In this document: piece by piece, positions 56,690 to 64,000 of the stretch
Layout: the number at the start of each line of letters is the position of its first letter
Position numbering within the stretch: the first letter of the stretch is position 1
Source: Rapidithrix thailandica
Lineage (GTDB): Bacteria; Bacteroidota; Bacteroidia; Cytophagales; Flammeovirgaceae
Assembly: GCF_039710355.1 (NCBI RefSeq)
Contig: NZ_JBDKWZ010000003.1
Coordinates: forward strand, 124,001 to 188,000
Length of the DNA stretch: 64,000 nt
Direction: 5' to 3'
Position numbers and translations under genes: made by a program
Notes under the pieces: model-generated
Seen by the model: the letters and a program-made list of their open reading frames with translations, nothing else
Databases searched by the model: none
Told to the model about the DNA's origin: nothing

Positions 56690-56894
56690 ATGAAAAAGCT
56701 AGTAATGATGGTATTATGGGTCTTTTGTGCCCAAACGGTTTTTAGCCAGTCTCTTTTTATACCCAACGGGAGTAGCGGGATTGGCACTTCTATACCCCTC
56801 AGCCAAACTTCAGGTGCACATCAATGGAGATAATCAAAAGTTTATCAAAGAAAATCAATCTTTAAAAGAGGAAATCAACAAATTAAAACAATAA
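56690..56894 (+). pseudogene. Short secreted GIGT/coiled-coil protein with a one-base frameshift
   Basis: The ATG at 56690 opens a signal peptide (ending 'TVFSQSL') and 'NGSSGIGTSIP', then the frame stops at 56833 after 47 codons. Removing one C from the CCCC run at about 56796-56799 restores 'SAKLQVHINGDNQKFIKENQ' and a coiled coil to the stop at 56892-56894, about 67 residues in all. The GIGT-P-AKL-V-G signature is the N-terminal part of the family of the next secreted proteins, here joined directly to a short coiled coil. Confidence 0.7.
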
Positions 56895-56901
56895 AAATAC
56901 A

Positions 56902-57561
56902 ATGACCCGATCTATCAAACACTTTAGTGCATTATTATTTTTAGTTTTTTGCTGGCAACTGAGTTTTGGCCAAGCAGGTAGCGAAACAGACCATGGCTAT
57001 TTTTATATCAATGGCAACACCAATTCCTATCCTAACTCTCAACTACGACTTATAAAATGGGGGGATGGTAATGCCCATATCGATGTATTAGATGGTAAGG
57101 ATTTGTACTTTAATTATTACGAAGGAAACAATATCTATTTTGGACAAAATGGGAACCATGCCCACAGTATTTTCACCAAAGATGGCAGATTAGGTTTGGG
57201 GGATTTATACCCTCCACAGGACTACAAATTATCTGTTTATGGTAAAATTATCTGTGAGGAAGTAGTGGTTCAACTGCATGCTAACTGGCCCGACTATGTC
57301 TTCAGTGACAGTTACAAACTCCGTAGCCTGGAAGAAACCGAAACCTTTATCAAAACCCATGGTCATTTACCGGAAATCCCTTCAGCCAAAAAAGTCAAAG
57401 AAGAAGGAATCACTGTAGGAGAAATGAACCGGAAGCTTTTGCAGAAGGTAGAGGAGTTGACGCTTTATTTGATTGAACAAAACAAAAAATTAGAAGCCCA
57501 AAACCAACGCCTGGATCAATTGGAACAGGAAAATAAAGCCTTAAAAGGCAAGAGTAAATAA
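56902..57561 (+). CDS. Secreted protein with conserved C-terminal coiled-coil module
   Basis: A 219-residue exported protein; the signal peptide ends 'QLSFGQ'. After a beta-rich region ('LRLIKWGDGNAHIDVLDGKDLYF') comes the widespread Bacteroidota module 'WPDYVFSDSYKLRSLEETETFIKTHGHLPEIPSA', then 'EMNRKLLQKVEELTLYLIEQNKKLEAQ' and a terminal coiled coil. This module ends many cell-surface and tail-fibre-like proteins and probably trimerises. Function is unknown. It lies 7 bp after the frameshifted short gene and 31 bp before the T9SS protein gene. Confidence 0.8.
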   Translation: MTRSIKHFSALLFLVFCWQLSFGQAGSETDHGYFYINGNTNSYPNSQLRLIKWGDGNAHIDVLDGKDLYFNYYEGNNIYFGQNGNHAHSIFTKDGRLGLGDLYPPQDYKLSVYGKIICEEVVVQLHANWPDYVFSDSYKLRSLEETETFIKTHGHLPEIPSAKKVKEEGITVGEMNRKLLQKVEELTLYLIEQNKKLEAQNQRLDQLEQENKALKGKSK

Positions 57562-57592
57562 GAGATTTATAAAAACAGAAAATAATACTATT

Positions 57593-58828
57593 ATGAGAAT
57601 AATAAGCCTAATTTCCTTATTATTAATAAGCTTTCAAGGGCTCTCTCAAACCAGTGTAACCCTTCAAAAGAATTATGTAAAATTTGATTTTAATATTGCT
57701 TCTGGTGCCACAAAAATATATAAAAGTGGTGGTAATATTCAACTTGATACACAGTCAGAAATAGCCATTTTAAGTTTAAATATAACTATTGATAAGGAAA
57801 ACAATCCTAGGGTCACTAATGGTGAACTTGAAGTTTTTAATAAAGAAACATCTTCAAACGGTATAGAATACTTTTCTGGCAATACAGTAAATGACCTTGC
57901 GATCACCCTCTCTACTAATGCGAATTATAGTGTGTTCCTAAAATATGATTACTATATTGATGGAATCGGTTCATTCACAGTACAAGAAGATTTTGATATA
58001 AATATCAATAAAACAGATCCTGATAATGAACCTCCTACTATTCCTAGTAACCTAAGTGCTTCAAATATCACATCAAATAGCCTGAGACTTTCATGGAATG
58101 CATCTTCGGATAATAAAGGAGTTTCCGGTTATAAAGTCTACCAAAATGGGGTTTACAAGACAAGAACATCTTCAACAGCTACAACTATTACAGGGTTATC
58201 ATCCTGTACAACTTATAATTTCAGTGTCAGAGCATACGATGCATCAGGTAATGAATCAGGAAGTGTCAATAAGTATGTATCAACTGTTTCTGGAGTTACT
58301 CCTTATATAACTCTTAACTCTGATATAACAAATCGTAAAATTTATACAGCTTCTGCTTCCGAAAAAATATCTTTCAAAGATGGCTTCCGATTTAAAGCGA
58401 TTGATGAAACGTATCTCTTTAAGGCAAATATTATTTCAGGAGATTGCGCTTCTTTAGCAGGTCAGCATATTATGAATAAGAATTTCATTACAAAAAGTAA
58501 TATTGCCATACGTGATACTATTACAACATATGATAATACAAAACCAAGTATTACATTACTCAATAAGAAAGAGAACAATTTTTATTCTACAGAAGTATCA
58601 CTTTTCCCTAACCCGACTACTGATATCATCAACATTGCTATAAATAATTTATCAAAAGTGCAGTATGAGGTGAGTATTTTTAATGCCTATGGAGGATTAG
58701 TATTTCAACAAAAGACCAATGAGCATAACTTTAAAGTAGACCTTTCAAACCAGCCTTCAGGGTTATACTTTGTAAAAGTCAATTCTCCTGATAGTCTAAT
58801 TAAAACCATTAAAGTAATTAAAGAATAA
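57593..58828 (+). CDS. Secreted FN3 protein with type IX secretion sorting domain
   Basis: A 411-residue exported protein. Signal peptide 1-19 (ends 'GLSQ'); an unrecognised beta-rich region; a fibronectin type III domain at about 147-231 ('PSNLSASNITSNSLRLSWNASSD'); a 'KISFKDGFRFKAID' segment (about 258-290) typical of Bacteroidota surface proteins; and a T9SS C-terminal sorting domain at about 332-411 ('VSLFPNPTTDIINIAI', 'SGLYFVKV'). The last sends it through the Por system to the surface or medium. It is notably AT-rich: 180 sampled bases (57721-57900) contain 55 G+C, whereas 120 bases at 59101-59220 contain 65. That suggests a different origin. Confidence 0.85.
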   Translation: MRIISLISLLLISFQGLSQTSVTLQKNYVKFDFNIASGATKIYKSGGNIQLDTQSEIAILSLNITIDKENNPRVTNGELEVFNKETSSNGIEYFSGNTVNDLAITLSTNANYSVFLKYDYYIDGIGSFTVQEDFDININKTDPDNEPPTIPSNLSASNITSNSLRLSWNASSDNKGVSGYKVYQNGVYKTRTSSTATTITGLSSCTTYNFSVRAYDASGNESGSVNKYVSTVSGVTPYITLNSDITNRKIYTASASEKISFKDGFRFKAIDETYLFKANIISGDCASLAGQHIMNKNFITKSNIAIRDTITTYDNTKPSITLLNKKENNFYSTEVSLFPNPTTDIINIAINNLSKVQYEVSIFNAYGGLVFQQKTNEHNFKVDLSNQPSGLYFVKVNSPDSLIKTIKVIKE

Positions 58829-58959
58829 AAAGTAGAATTATAACAAATTTCCATACAGGTTTCTATTATTATGCATAATTAGAGTAATAGATTTAGTGAC
58901 TTAAATACATATTTTATTCAGTTATTTAATTGTTTTTCAAATAATTATTTTATTAAAAA

Positions 58960-59715
58960 ATGAAATCATTCATTATTATTCCCATCAAAACCCTGGTAGT
59001 TTTACTTTTATGTTCACAATTCGGATACGCTCAATGGACCGGTTCGGGCAATGATGCATATATTTATGGAAAAGTAGGGATTGGCATTTCCACACCGAAT
59101 CCAAGTAGTAACCTCCATATACAGTCTCCCAGTGGGGATAACCAAACTGCCCGGCTGCTCATTTGGGGCACCGGACAAAACCACGCAGGCACCTCAAACA
59201 ATGCAGGTGTAGGAGGAGCTCTCATCAGTGGTTCTGCTGATGATGCTTCCTTTGGCAGGTATAATATCGGGATTGAATCATGGTATGGGATCGGCTTTAA
59301 ATCTACTCAAAACAACAGGGCCGGAATTATCTTTGACACCAGAAATGCAAGTGCTTTTTTTGAAGGAAAAGTAGGCATCGGAACGGATAACCCTCAAAAC
59401 AAACTTTCCGTCAACGGTACGATCTGGGCGAAAGAAGTGAAGGTTTCCTTAGCGGATGCGGCAGACTGGGTTTTTGAAGAGGATTATTATTTACGTCCTC
59501 TTTCGGAAGTGGAATCTTTTATCAAAGAAAACAAACACTTACCCGAAATGCCATCCGCAGAGGAGTTCAGAAAAAATGACCTTAATGTAGCGGAAATGGA
59601 TAACAAACTCCTTCAAAAAGTAGAAGAGTTGACCTTATATATCATCGAGCAAAACAAAAAATTAGAAGCTCAACAAAAGGAAATTGAGGAGCTTAAAAAG
59701 AAAATTCAGGATTAA
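58960..59715 (+). CDS. Secreted GIGT-repeat protein with C-terminal coiled-coil module
   Basis: A 251-residue exported protein; signal peptide ends 'FGYAQ'. Two GIG-type repeat motifs ('VGIGISTPNPSSNLHIQ', 'VGIGTDNPQNKLSVNGTIWAKEVKV') are followed by the same 'ADWVFEEDYYLRPLSEVESFIKENKHLPEMPSA' / 'KVEELTLYIIEQNKKLEAQ' end as in the gene at 56902. The repeats resemble those of phage-tail-like and surface fibre proteins. It is a paralogue of the upstream gene, is separated from it by the T9SS gene, and ends at a strong terminator. Confidence 0.82.
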   Translation: MKSFIIIPIKTLVVLLLCSQFGYAQWTGSGNDAYIYGKVGIGISTPNPSSNLHIQSPSGDNQTARLLIWGTGQNHAGTSNNAGVGGALISGSADDASFGRYNIGIESWYGIGFKSTQNNRAGIIFDTRNASAFFEGKVGIGTDNPQNKLSVNGTIWAKEVKVSLADAADWVFEEDYYLRPLSEVESFIKENKHLPEMPSAEEFRKNDLNVAEMDNKLLQKVEELTLYIIEQNKKLEAQQKEIEELKKKIQD

Positions 59716-59742
59716 TATCCGAATACAATACGCTTTTTGTAT

Positions 59743-59778
59743 AAGCCTGCTTGTCTACTTCAAGCAGGCTTTGTTTTT
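59743..59778 (+). terminator. Intrinsic terminator before the GH20-like gene
   Basis: AAGCCTGCTTG (59743-59753) pairs perfectly with CAAGCAGGCTT (59761-59771), then a T-tract. It shows that the next gene does not start at 59751. Confidence 0.9.
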
Positions 59779-59858
59779 TTAATACGGTTCTCCTTACTGA
59801 GTCTTTCTACTTACTTTTTCTTAACTTTAACTATCCACTTAATTACATCTCATTAAAA

Positions 59859-60953
59859 ATGAAAAAAATTATATTAACACTCCTGGTACCGTTCTTAACA
59901 TCCTTGCTGGCCTTTGCGCAATCGACTCTGCCGGTGAATGGCTTTTGTATTGCGGCCCCTTCCGCTAACAAGGTGGATGAATTTGTGAAGTTTATTGAAA
60001 ACGAATTGGCCCCTCGTGGGGTAAATACGCTGGTCTTACGGGTGGATTTTAATTACACTTATGAATCCCGGCCGGAGCTCAGGGGTAATAATCCTCTTTC
60101 CAAAGAACAGGTTAAGCAGTTGGTAAAAGCCTGCCAGAAACATCAAATCGATATCATCCCTCAAGTCAACTTGCTGGGGCATCAGTCTTGGGCCGAGAAA
60201 ACCAATAAATTACTCGAGGTGTATCCTGAATTTGACGAAACACCTCATGTAAAAATGCCCGAAAAATACGAATGGCCGAATGAGGATGGTTTGTACTGCA
60301 AAAGCTATTGCCCGCAGCATCCGGAAGTCCACAAGGTTGTTTTTGACTTGATGGATGAAATCATAGAGGTATTTGAGGCCAAAGCCTTTCATGCGGGAAT
60401 GGACGAAGTATTCTACTTGGCCGATGATCAATGTCCCCGCTGCAAAGGCATGGACCCGGCTGCGTTATTTGCCGGAGAAGTCAGCAAACTCAGTCAACAT
60501 TTGAGTAGAAGGGGTGCCCGTTTATGGATTTGGGGCGACCGCCTGATCGATGGCAAAGCCACCGGCATCGGTATGTGGGAAGCCAGTATGAACAACACTG
60601 CCCGGGCCATTGATAGGATCCCTAAATCAGTGGTAATTTGTGATTGGCATTATGAAAAAGCCGTTCCTACTCCCGTTTATTTTGCAATGAAAGGATTTGA
60701 TGTGATCGTTTGCCCTTGGAGAAAACCGGAAGTGGCCAAAGCTCAAGTGCAGATGATGCATAATTTCCGGGAAAATTCCACTCCTGAAATGAAACAACAT
60801 TTTTTAGGGGCTATGCAAACGATATGGTCACCTGCCGAAGCTTTTTTGGCTAATTACTATGGCAATAACGCTACTCCAAATGAAAAAGGCAGCCAGGTAG
60901 AATGCTTTAAAGCGATGACCGATGAAATCAAAGCACTTGGAAAAATGAAATAA
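59859..60953 (+). CDS. GH20-like glycoside hydrolase (beta-N-acetylhexosaminidase superfamily)
   Basis: A 364-residue secreted protein; signal peptide ends 'LLAFAQ'. A TIM-barrel of the family-20 type is supported by the catalytic 'HAGMDEVFY' (H-x-G-x-D-E) and by 'IDIIPQVNLLGHQSWAE' (the GH20 barrel strand 'P-x-x-x-x-x-GH'). It lacks the N-terminal GH20b domain found in most hexosaminidases, so it is shorter than usual. The substrate is probably a GlcNAc- or GalNAc-containing glycan, but unproven. The ATG at 59859 is chosen because upstream codons fall in the preceding terminator. It ends before two hairpins. Confidence 0.82.
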   Translation: MKKIILTLLVPFLTSLLAFAQSTLPVNGFCIAAPSANKVDEFVKFIENELAPRGVNTLVLRVDFNYTYESRPELRGNNPLSKEQVKQLVKACQKHQIDIIPQVNLLGHQSWAEKTNKLLEVYPEFDETPHVKMPEKYEWPNEDGLYCKSYCPQHPEVHKVVFDLMDEIIEVFEAKAFHAGMDEVFYLADDQCPRCKGMDPAALFAGEVSKLSQHLSRRGARLWIWGDRLIDGKATGIGMWEASMNNTARAIDRIPKSVVICDWHYEKAVPTPVYFAMKGFDVIVCPWRKPEVAKAQVQMMHNFRENSTPEMKQHFLGAMQTIWSPAEAFLANYYGNNATPNEKGSQVECFKAMTDEIKALGKMK

Positions 60954-60981
60954 CAGGGAATTAAGTTTGCTCAAATCAAAT

Positions 60982-61022
60982 AAATGTTCCCCTTAGTATC
61001 TGTAAAGAGGGGACATTTTTTT
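60982..61022 (+). terminator. Intrinsic terminator of the GH20-like gene
   Basis: AAATGTTCCCCT (60982-60993) pairs with AGGGGACATTT (61008-61018), with one bulge, followed by T-rich sequence. Confidence 0.85.
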
Positions 61023-61050
61023 ACCATTAATTGAATACTTATCTCTATAA

Positions 61051-61093
61051 CTAAAAAAGCGAAAGGTAGTAAAACTACCTTTCGCTTTTTTAG
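61051..61093. terminator. Perfect 20-bp hairpin, bidirectional terminator
   Basis: Positions 61051-61070 pair perfectly with 61074-61093 across a 3-base loop. The stem has A6/T6 runs and works in both directions, for the GH20-like gene and for the minus-strand gene at 61116. Confidence 0.92.
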
Positions 61094-61115
61094 TCCTCCT
61101 TTCTAACAACTGAAC

Positions 61116-61721
61116 TTATCGTACCCCTTCGTTTTCCGCACTGAAATTATGCACAATCCGGTCCGCTGCCGCAGGGAAAAAGTGTGCGGGAGGCTCCGTC
61201 ACTTTATAGCTATTAATTTTTAATTTGGAATAATAACTCATTGCTGAAAAAGACTGAAGGAACATTCCAAATGCGGCCGGGCCAAAGAAAAATACACCAA
61301 AAAATAGCACCATAGCCCAAAGCGGACTGAAAACCACCAGAATGATTAATGTAAGTAAGAGTTTCAAAATGGTTTTTCCGGTAAAATGGAAGCGGTTCAT
61401 ATGATAACTCACCGTGAATTTCACATTTTTGGCATAGGGCATTAATCTCCGGTGCAAGGCCAGGATAAATTTGCTATAGCTCATATCTTCATTGTCCACA
61501 ATTTCCAGCTTTCGACCATCGTCAAAATGCATCCGGCAGCTATAGATATTACCGGATTCTTTTTGGTTGCGATGATCCAGATTCACTTCTTTTACCCTTC
61601 GCAAGGGAAAACCTTCTGTGATGCGGTTATTTTCAATGACTAACAAACGGTTGTCTTTAAGCTCTAGCGTTTTGGTGGAAAGCTGTGCCTGATCGGAATA
61701 TTGGTAATATATAGCATCCAT
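61116..61721 (-). CDS. Membrane protein with PH-like N-terminal region
   Basis: A 201-residue protein of no recognised family. Residues 1-100 are beta-rich and resemble a bacterial PH-like fold ('TLELKDNRLLVIENNRITEGFPLRRVKEVNL'). Two or three hydrophobic helices lie at about 115-165 ('LLLTLIILVVFSPLWAMVLFFGVFFFGP'), then a short soluble tail. Function is unknown. It stands alone between a bidirectional terminator and the start region of the TonB receptor. Confidence 0.65.
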   Translation of the reverse strand: MDAIYYQYSDQAQLSTKTLELKDNRLLVIENNRITEGFPLRRVKEVNLDHRNQKESGNIYSCRMHFDDGRKLEIVDNEDMSYSKFILALHRRLMPYAKNVKFTVSYHMNRFHFTGKTILKLLLTLIILVVFSPLWAMVLFFGVFFFGPAAFGMFLQSFSAMSYYSKLKINSYKVTEPPAHFFPAAADRIVHNFSAENEGVR

Positions 61722-62031
61722 GGTGTTGAAGTTTGAAATAAAAAAACCGTTAGTATTTCTACAACAAATCTGCGCCTATTTTAATTTGAAAATAGAAGCG
61801 CCTAAAAAGACATTTTACCAGCAACTATCCGTACACCCCAGTTCCATTCATATTCCTCTTCTTTTTCACACCTCTCTCCCTACTTGTTATTTATCAATAG
61901 GTTACCCCCAACCTTTTATTTTTTTTTAAATTATTTTAAACTTATTTTTAGCCTTGTCTAAATTTTATATTTACATTAGCATTAAAATTTATTTAGAACA
62001 ATTAAAAATACTTAATAATCACACTTACAAC
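61722..62031. other. Divergent intergenic region upstream of the TonB receptor
   Basis: About 310 bases, very AT-rich towards the right. TATATTTA near 61970 is one mismatch from the -7 box. I see no gene, hairpin or known regulatory element such as a cobalamin riboswitch. Confidence 0.45.
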
Positions 62032-64000
62032 ATGGTTCGAAACACTACTTTTCATTTGATGTTTGCGGGGCTGTTTCTGCTTTCTTGTATAAGCATTAGT
62101 TATGGACAAAGTAAAGGCAGCCTTCGGGGCAAGATTTCCTTTGAAGGAAAAGCAGCAGAGTTTATTCATGTAGGTTTGCTCAAAGCCAACCTGGGGGCTA
62201 TTACCGATGAGCAAGGTCATTATGAGATTAAAAACATTCCCTATGGAAAATATACGCTACAAATCAGTGCGGTGGGTTACGAAACACACCGGCAAGAGAT
62301 CAGGATTCAATCCGGTGAGCCGTTGGTTGTCAATCACACGTTGGAAGAGTCCAGTGAGTTGATGGAGGAAGTGGTGATTTCAGGTACGTTGAAAGAAGTA
62401 TCCAAATTGGAATCGCCTGTGCCGGTAGAGGTGTACAACCCGGTGTATTTTCAGAAAAACCCCACCCCGGCCCTTTTTGAGGCTTTACAAATCGTTAACG
62501 GAGTGCGTCCGCAAGTGAACTGTTCGATTTGTAATACCGGAGATATCCATATCAACGGAATGGAAGGCCCTTATACCATGGTGCTCATCGATGGGATGCC
62601 GATTGTCAGTGGTTTGTCTTCCGTATATGGACTCAACGGAATTCCCAATAGTATGATCGAACGGGTTGAAGTCGTAAAAGGTCCTGCCTCTACTTTGTAC
62701 GGTTCGGAAGCTGTGGGCGGATTGATCAATGTAATTACCAAACAGCCGGACAAAACGCCCCGCTTTGCCGTGGATGTCTTCGCCACCGACTGGCAAGAGG
62801 TCAATACGGATATTGGGACACGCTTCAAAGTAGGCAAAGCCACTGCTATGGCCGGAGTTAATTATTTCCACTATGACAACCCCATCGACAGAAACGGAGA
62901 CGGCTATACCGATCTGACCAATGCCAAAAGACTCTCTTTATTTAACAAATGGAGTTTTGAACGGAAAAACAACCGCGTTGCCACCTTGGCCGGACGCTAT
63001 GTATACGAAGACCGTTGGGGGGCTGAAATGGACTGGAACTCATCGTACCGTGGCGGGACTGAGCTCTACGGAGAATCGATCTATACCGAGCGGTATGAGT
63101 TGGTCGGAACTTATCAATTGCCCCTTGACTCCGAAAACCTGATGTTCAGTTATTCTTTCAATTCACATTCACAAAATTCCATATACGGTGACGAGGCGTA
63201 TATTGCCCAACAGCGCATCGGTTTCGGGCAATTGCTATGGGACAAACAATTGGGCAAGCACGACTTATTGTTGGGAGGTGCCTTCCGTTACCAATACTAT
63301 GATGACAATACGGCTGCCACGCGAAACGGTGACGAAGCAAATAACACCAACCAGCCGGACAAAACCTACTTACCGGGTTTGTTTGTTCAGGATGAAATCA
63401 CTTTAGACTCCAGGTTAAAAATCCTCTTGGGGATGCGGTACGATTATAATTCCGATCACGGAAATATTTTTACCCCCAGGTTTAATCTGAAATGGTCTCC
63501 TAACCGCAACAATACTTTGCGATTGAGTGCCGGAACCGGTTACCGGGTGGTCAACTTATTCACAGAAGATCATGCAGCTACTACGGGAACCCGGGATGTG
63601 GTACTGGAAGAAGATTTAAAACCGGAACGCTCCTATAATGTAAACCTCAACTATCAGAAATTCATCGATATTCCCGGAGGAATCCTGACTTTAGATGCAA
63701 GTGCATTCTACACCTATTTCTTTAACAAAATCATCCCGGATTACGAAACCAGCCAAACCAAAATCTTTTACCGCAACCTGGATGGCTATGCCGTATCCCA
63801 GGGGGTATCGCTGAACGCAGACCTGTCCTTTGAATTCCCTTTGACAGCCAACTTCGGAGTAACGTTGATGGATGTATATACAATGGATAAAGACGATGAA
63901 GGCAAAAATCACCGGGAGAAACAATTGCTTACCGAAACCGTCAGTGGCACTTGGGCATTGAGCTATACCTTCCACAAACCGGGAATTAGCATCGACTATT
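62032..64000 (+). CDS. TonB-dependent receptor with Cys pair in the plug, 3' partial
   Basis: A receptor of at least 656 residues; it runs off the window without a stop. Signal peptide (about 1-26, ending 'ISYGQ'), a CarboxypepD_reg-like domain at about 29-105, a TonB-box-like 'MEEVVISGTL' (111-120), and a plug with 'NGMEGPYTMVLIDGMPIVSG' and 'VEVVKGPASTLYGSEAVGGLINVITK'. The barrel then begins. The plug carries Cys164-x2-Cys167 in 'VNCSICNTGD', a motif that I associate with a Bacteroidota group often linked to metal or small-cofactor uptake. No SusD follows in the window, so it is not a SusC-type importer. The ligand is undetermined. Confidence 0.9.
   Translation, partial: MVRNTTFHLMFAGLFLLSCISISYGQSKGSLRGKISFEGKAAEFIHVGLLKANLGAITDEQGHYEIKNIPYGKYTLQISAVGYETHRQEIRIQSGEPLVVNHTLEESSELMEEVVISGTLKEVSKLESPVPVEVYNPVYFQKNPTPALFEALQIVNGVRPQVNCSICNTGDIHINGMEGPYTMVLIDGMPIVSGLSSVYGLNGIPNSMIERVEVVKGPASTLYGSEAVGGLINVITKQPDKTPRFAVDVFATDWQEVNTDIGTRFKVGKATAMAGVNYFHYDNPIDRNGDGYTDLTNAKRLSLFNKWSFERKNNRVATLAGRYVYEDRWGAEMDWNSSYRGGTELYGESIYTERYELVGTYQLPLDSENLMFSYSFNSHSQNSIYGDEAYIAQQRIGFGQLLWDKQLGKHDLLLGGAFRYQYYDDNTAATRNGDEANNTNQPDKTYLPGLFVQDEITLDSRLKILLGMRYDYNSDHGNIFTPRFNLKWSPNRNNTLRLSAGTGYRVVNLFTEDHAATTGTRDVVLEEDLKPERSYNVNLNYQKFIDIPGGILTLDASAFYTYFFNKIIPDYETSQTKIFYRNLDGYAVSQGVSLNADLSFEFPLTANFGVTLMDVYTMDKDDEGKNHREKQLLTETVSGTWALSYTFHKPGISIDY

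Noticed and set aside
56902..59715. Prophage tail-fibre region
   Set aside because: The coiled-coil ends resemble fibre proteins, but there are signal peptides and a T9SS domain, and no other phage genes nearby.

Overview
The window is a stretch of a Bacteroidota chromosome, most likely from the Cytophagia (gliding, T9SS-bearing marine or soil type). The support is two SusC/SusD pairs, the mutY-ssb-gldE-gldD gliding block, a type IX secretion C-terminal sorting domain, many lipoproteins and OM beta-barrels, PBP2 next to tatC, TAnnTTTG promoter motifs, and frequent TTG or leader-poor starts. No rRNA, tRNA, CRISPR array, prophage or obvious defence island is visible.

Layout. 1-922: end of a GT9 (heptosyltransferase-type) gene. 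959-3785 (-): a complete Rsb-type partner-switching module (membrane GAF-PP2C phosphatase, STAS antagonist, HATPase anti-sigma kinase). 4255-5718: POTRA/BamA-like OM protein. 5753-8313 (-): Asp-box propeller, MoaD/ThiS ubiquitin-fold protein and YhdH-type oxidoreductase. 8469-9468: two convergent secreted His-rich proteins. 9709-10446: GNAT acetyltransferase. 10447-11265: non-coding, with a strong small-RNA candidate. 11266-19538: SusC, SusD and a 1119-residue FG-GAP/ASPIC protein. 19628-22096 (-): ThrA. 22316-25941: mutY, ssb, gldE, gldD. 26005-28569: lipid flippase-like protein, patatin, DUF5684-like protein. 29125-30720: CHASE3-GAF sensor. 31019-36046 (-): second SusC/SusD pair. 36047-37215: non-coding, holding a 131-bp MITE with a TTA duplication. 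37216-39923 (-): TolC and an RND adaptor with no pump gene. 40497-44966: glyA, tatC, mrdA. 44998-46053 (-): OmpA-like protein. 46361-48842: pyrE and mscS. 48924-52890: accessory patch with two secreted proteins of unknown function (one frameshifted) around an IS5-type transposase relic. 53170-56117 (-): korB/korA. 56690-60953: secreted coiled-coil proteins, a T9SS FN3 protein and a GH20-like hydrolase. 61116-61721 (-): small membrane protein. 62032-end: a TonB-dependent receptor running off the window.

How the genes fit together. Housekeeping genes (thrA, mutY, ssb, glyA, tatC, mrdA, pyrE, korAB) alternate with envelope and nutrient-acquisition genes. The two SusCD pairs lack neighbouring hydrolases and regulators, so their substrates cannot be read from context. 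The accessory parts (36-37 kb, 48.9-52.9 kb, 56.6-58.8 kb) show decay: a transposase relic, a MITE, and three one-base indels in short base runs.

The observations most worth a second look are the promoter-plus-terminator small RNA at about 10,560-10,700, the MITE at 37,047-37,177, the orphan RND adaptor/TolC pair, the MoaD-propeller pair and the frameshifted secreted genes. I see no convincing, fully new multi-gene system; the RNA and the MoaD-propeller pair come closest.
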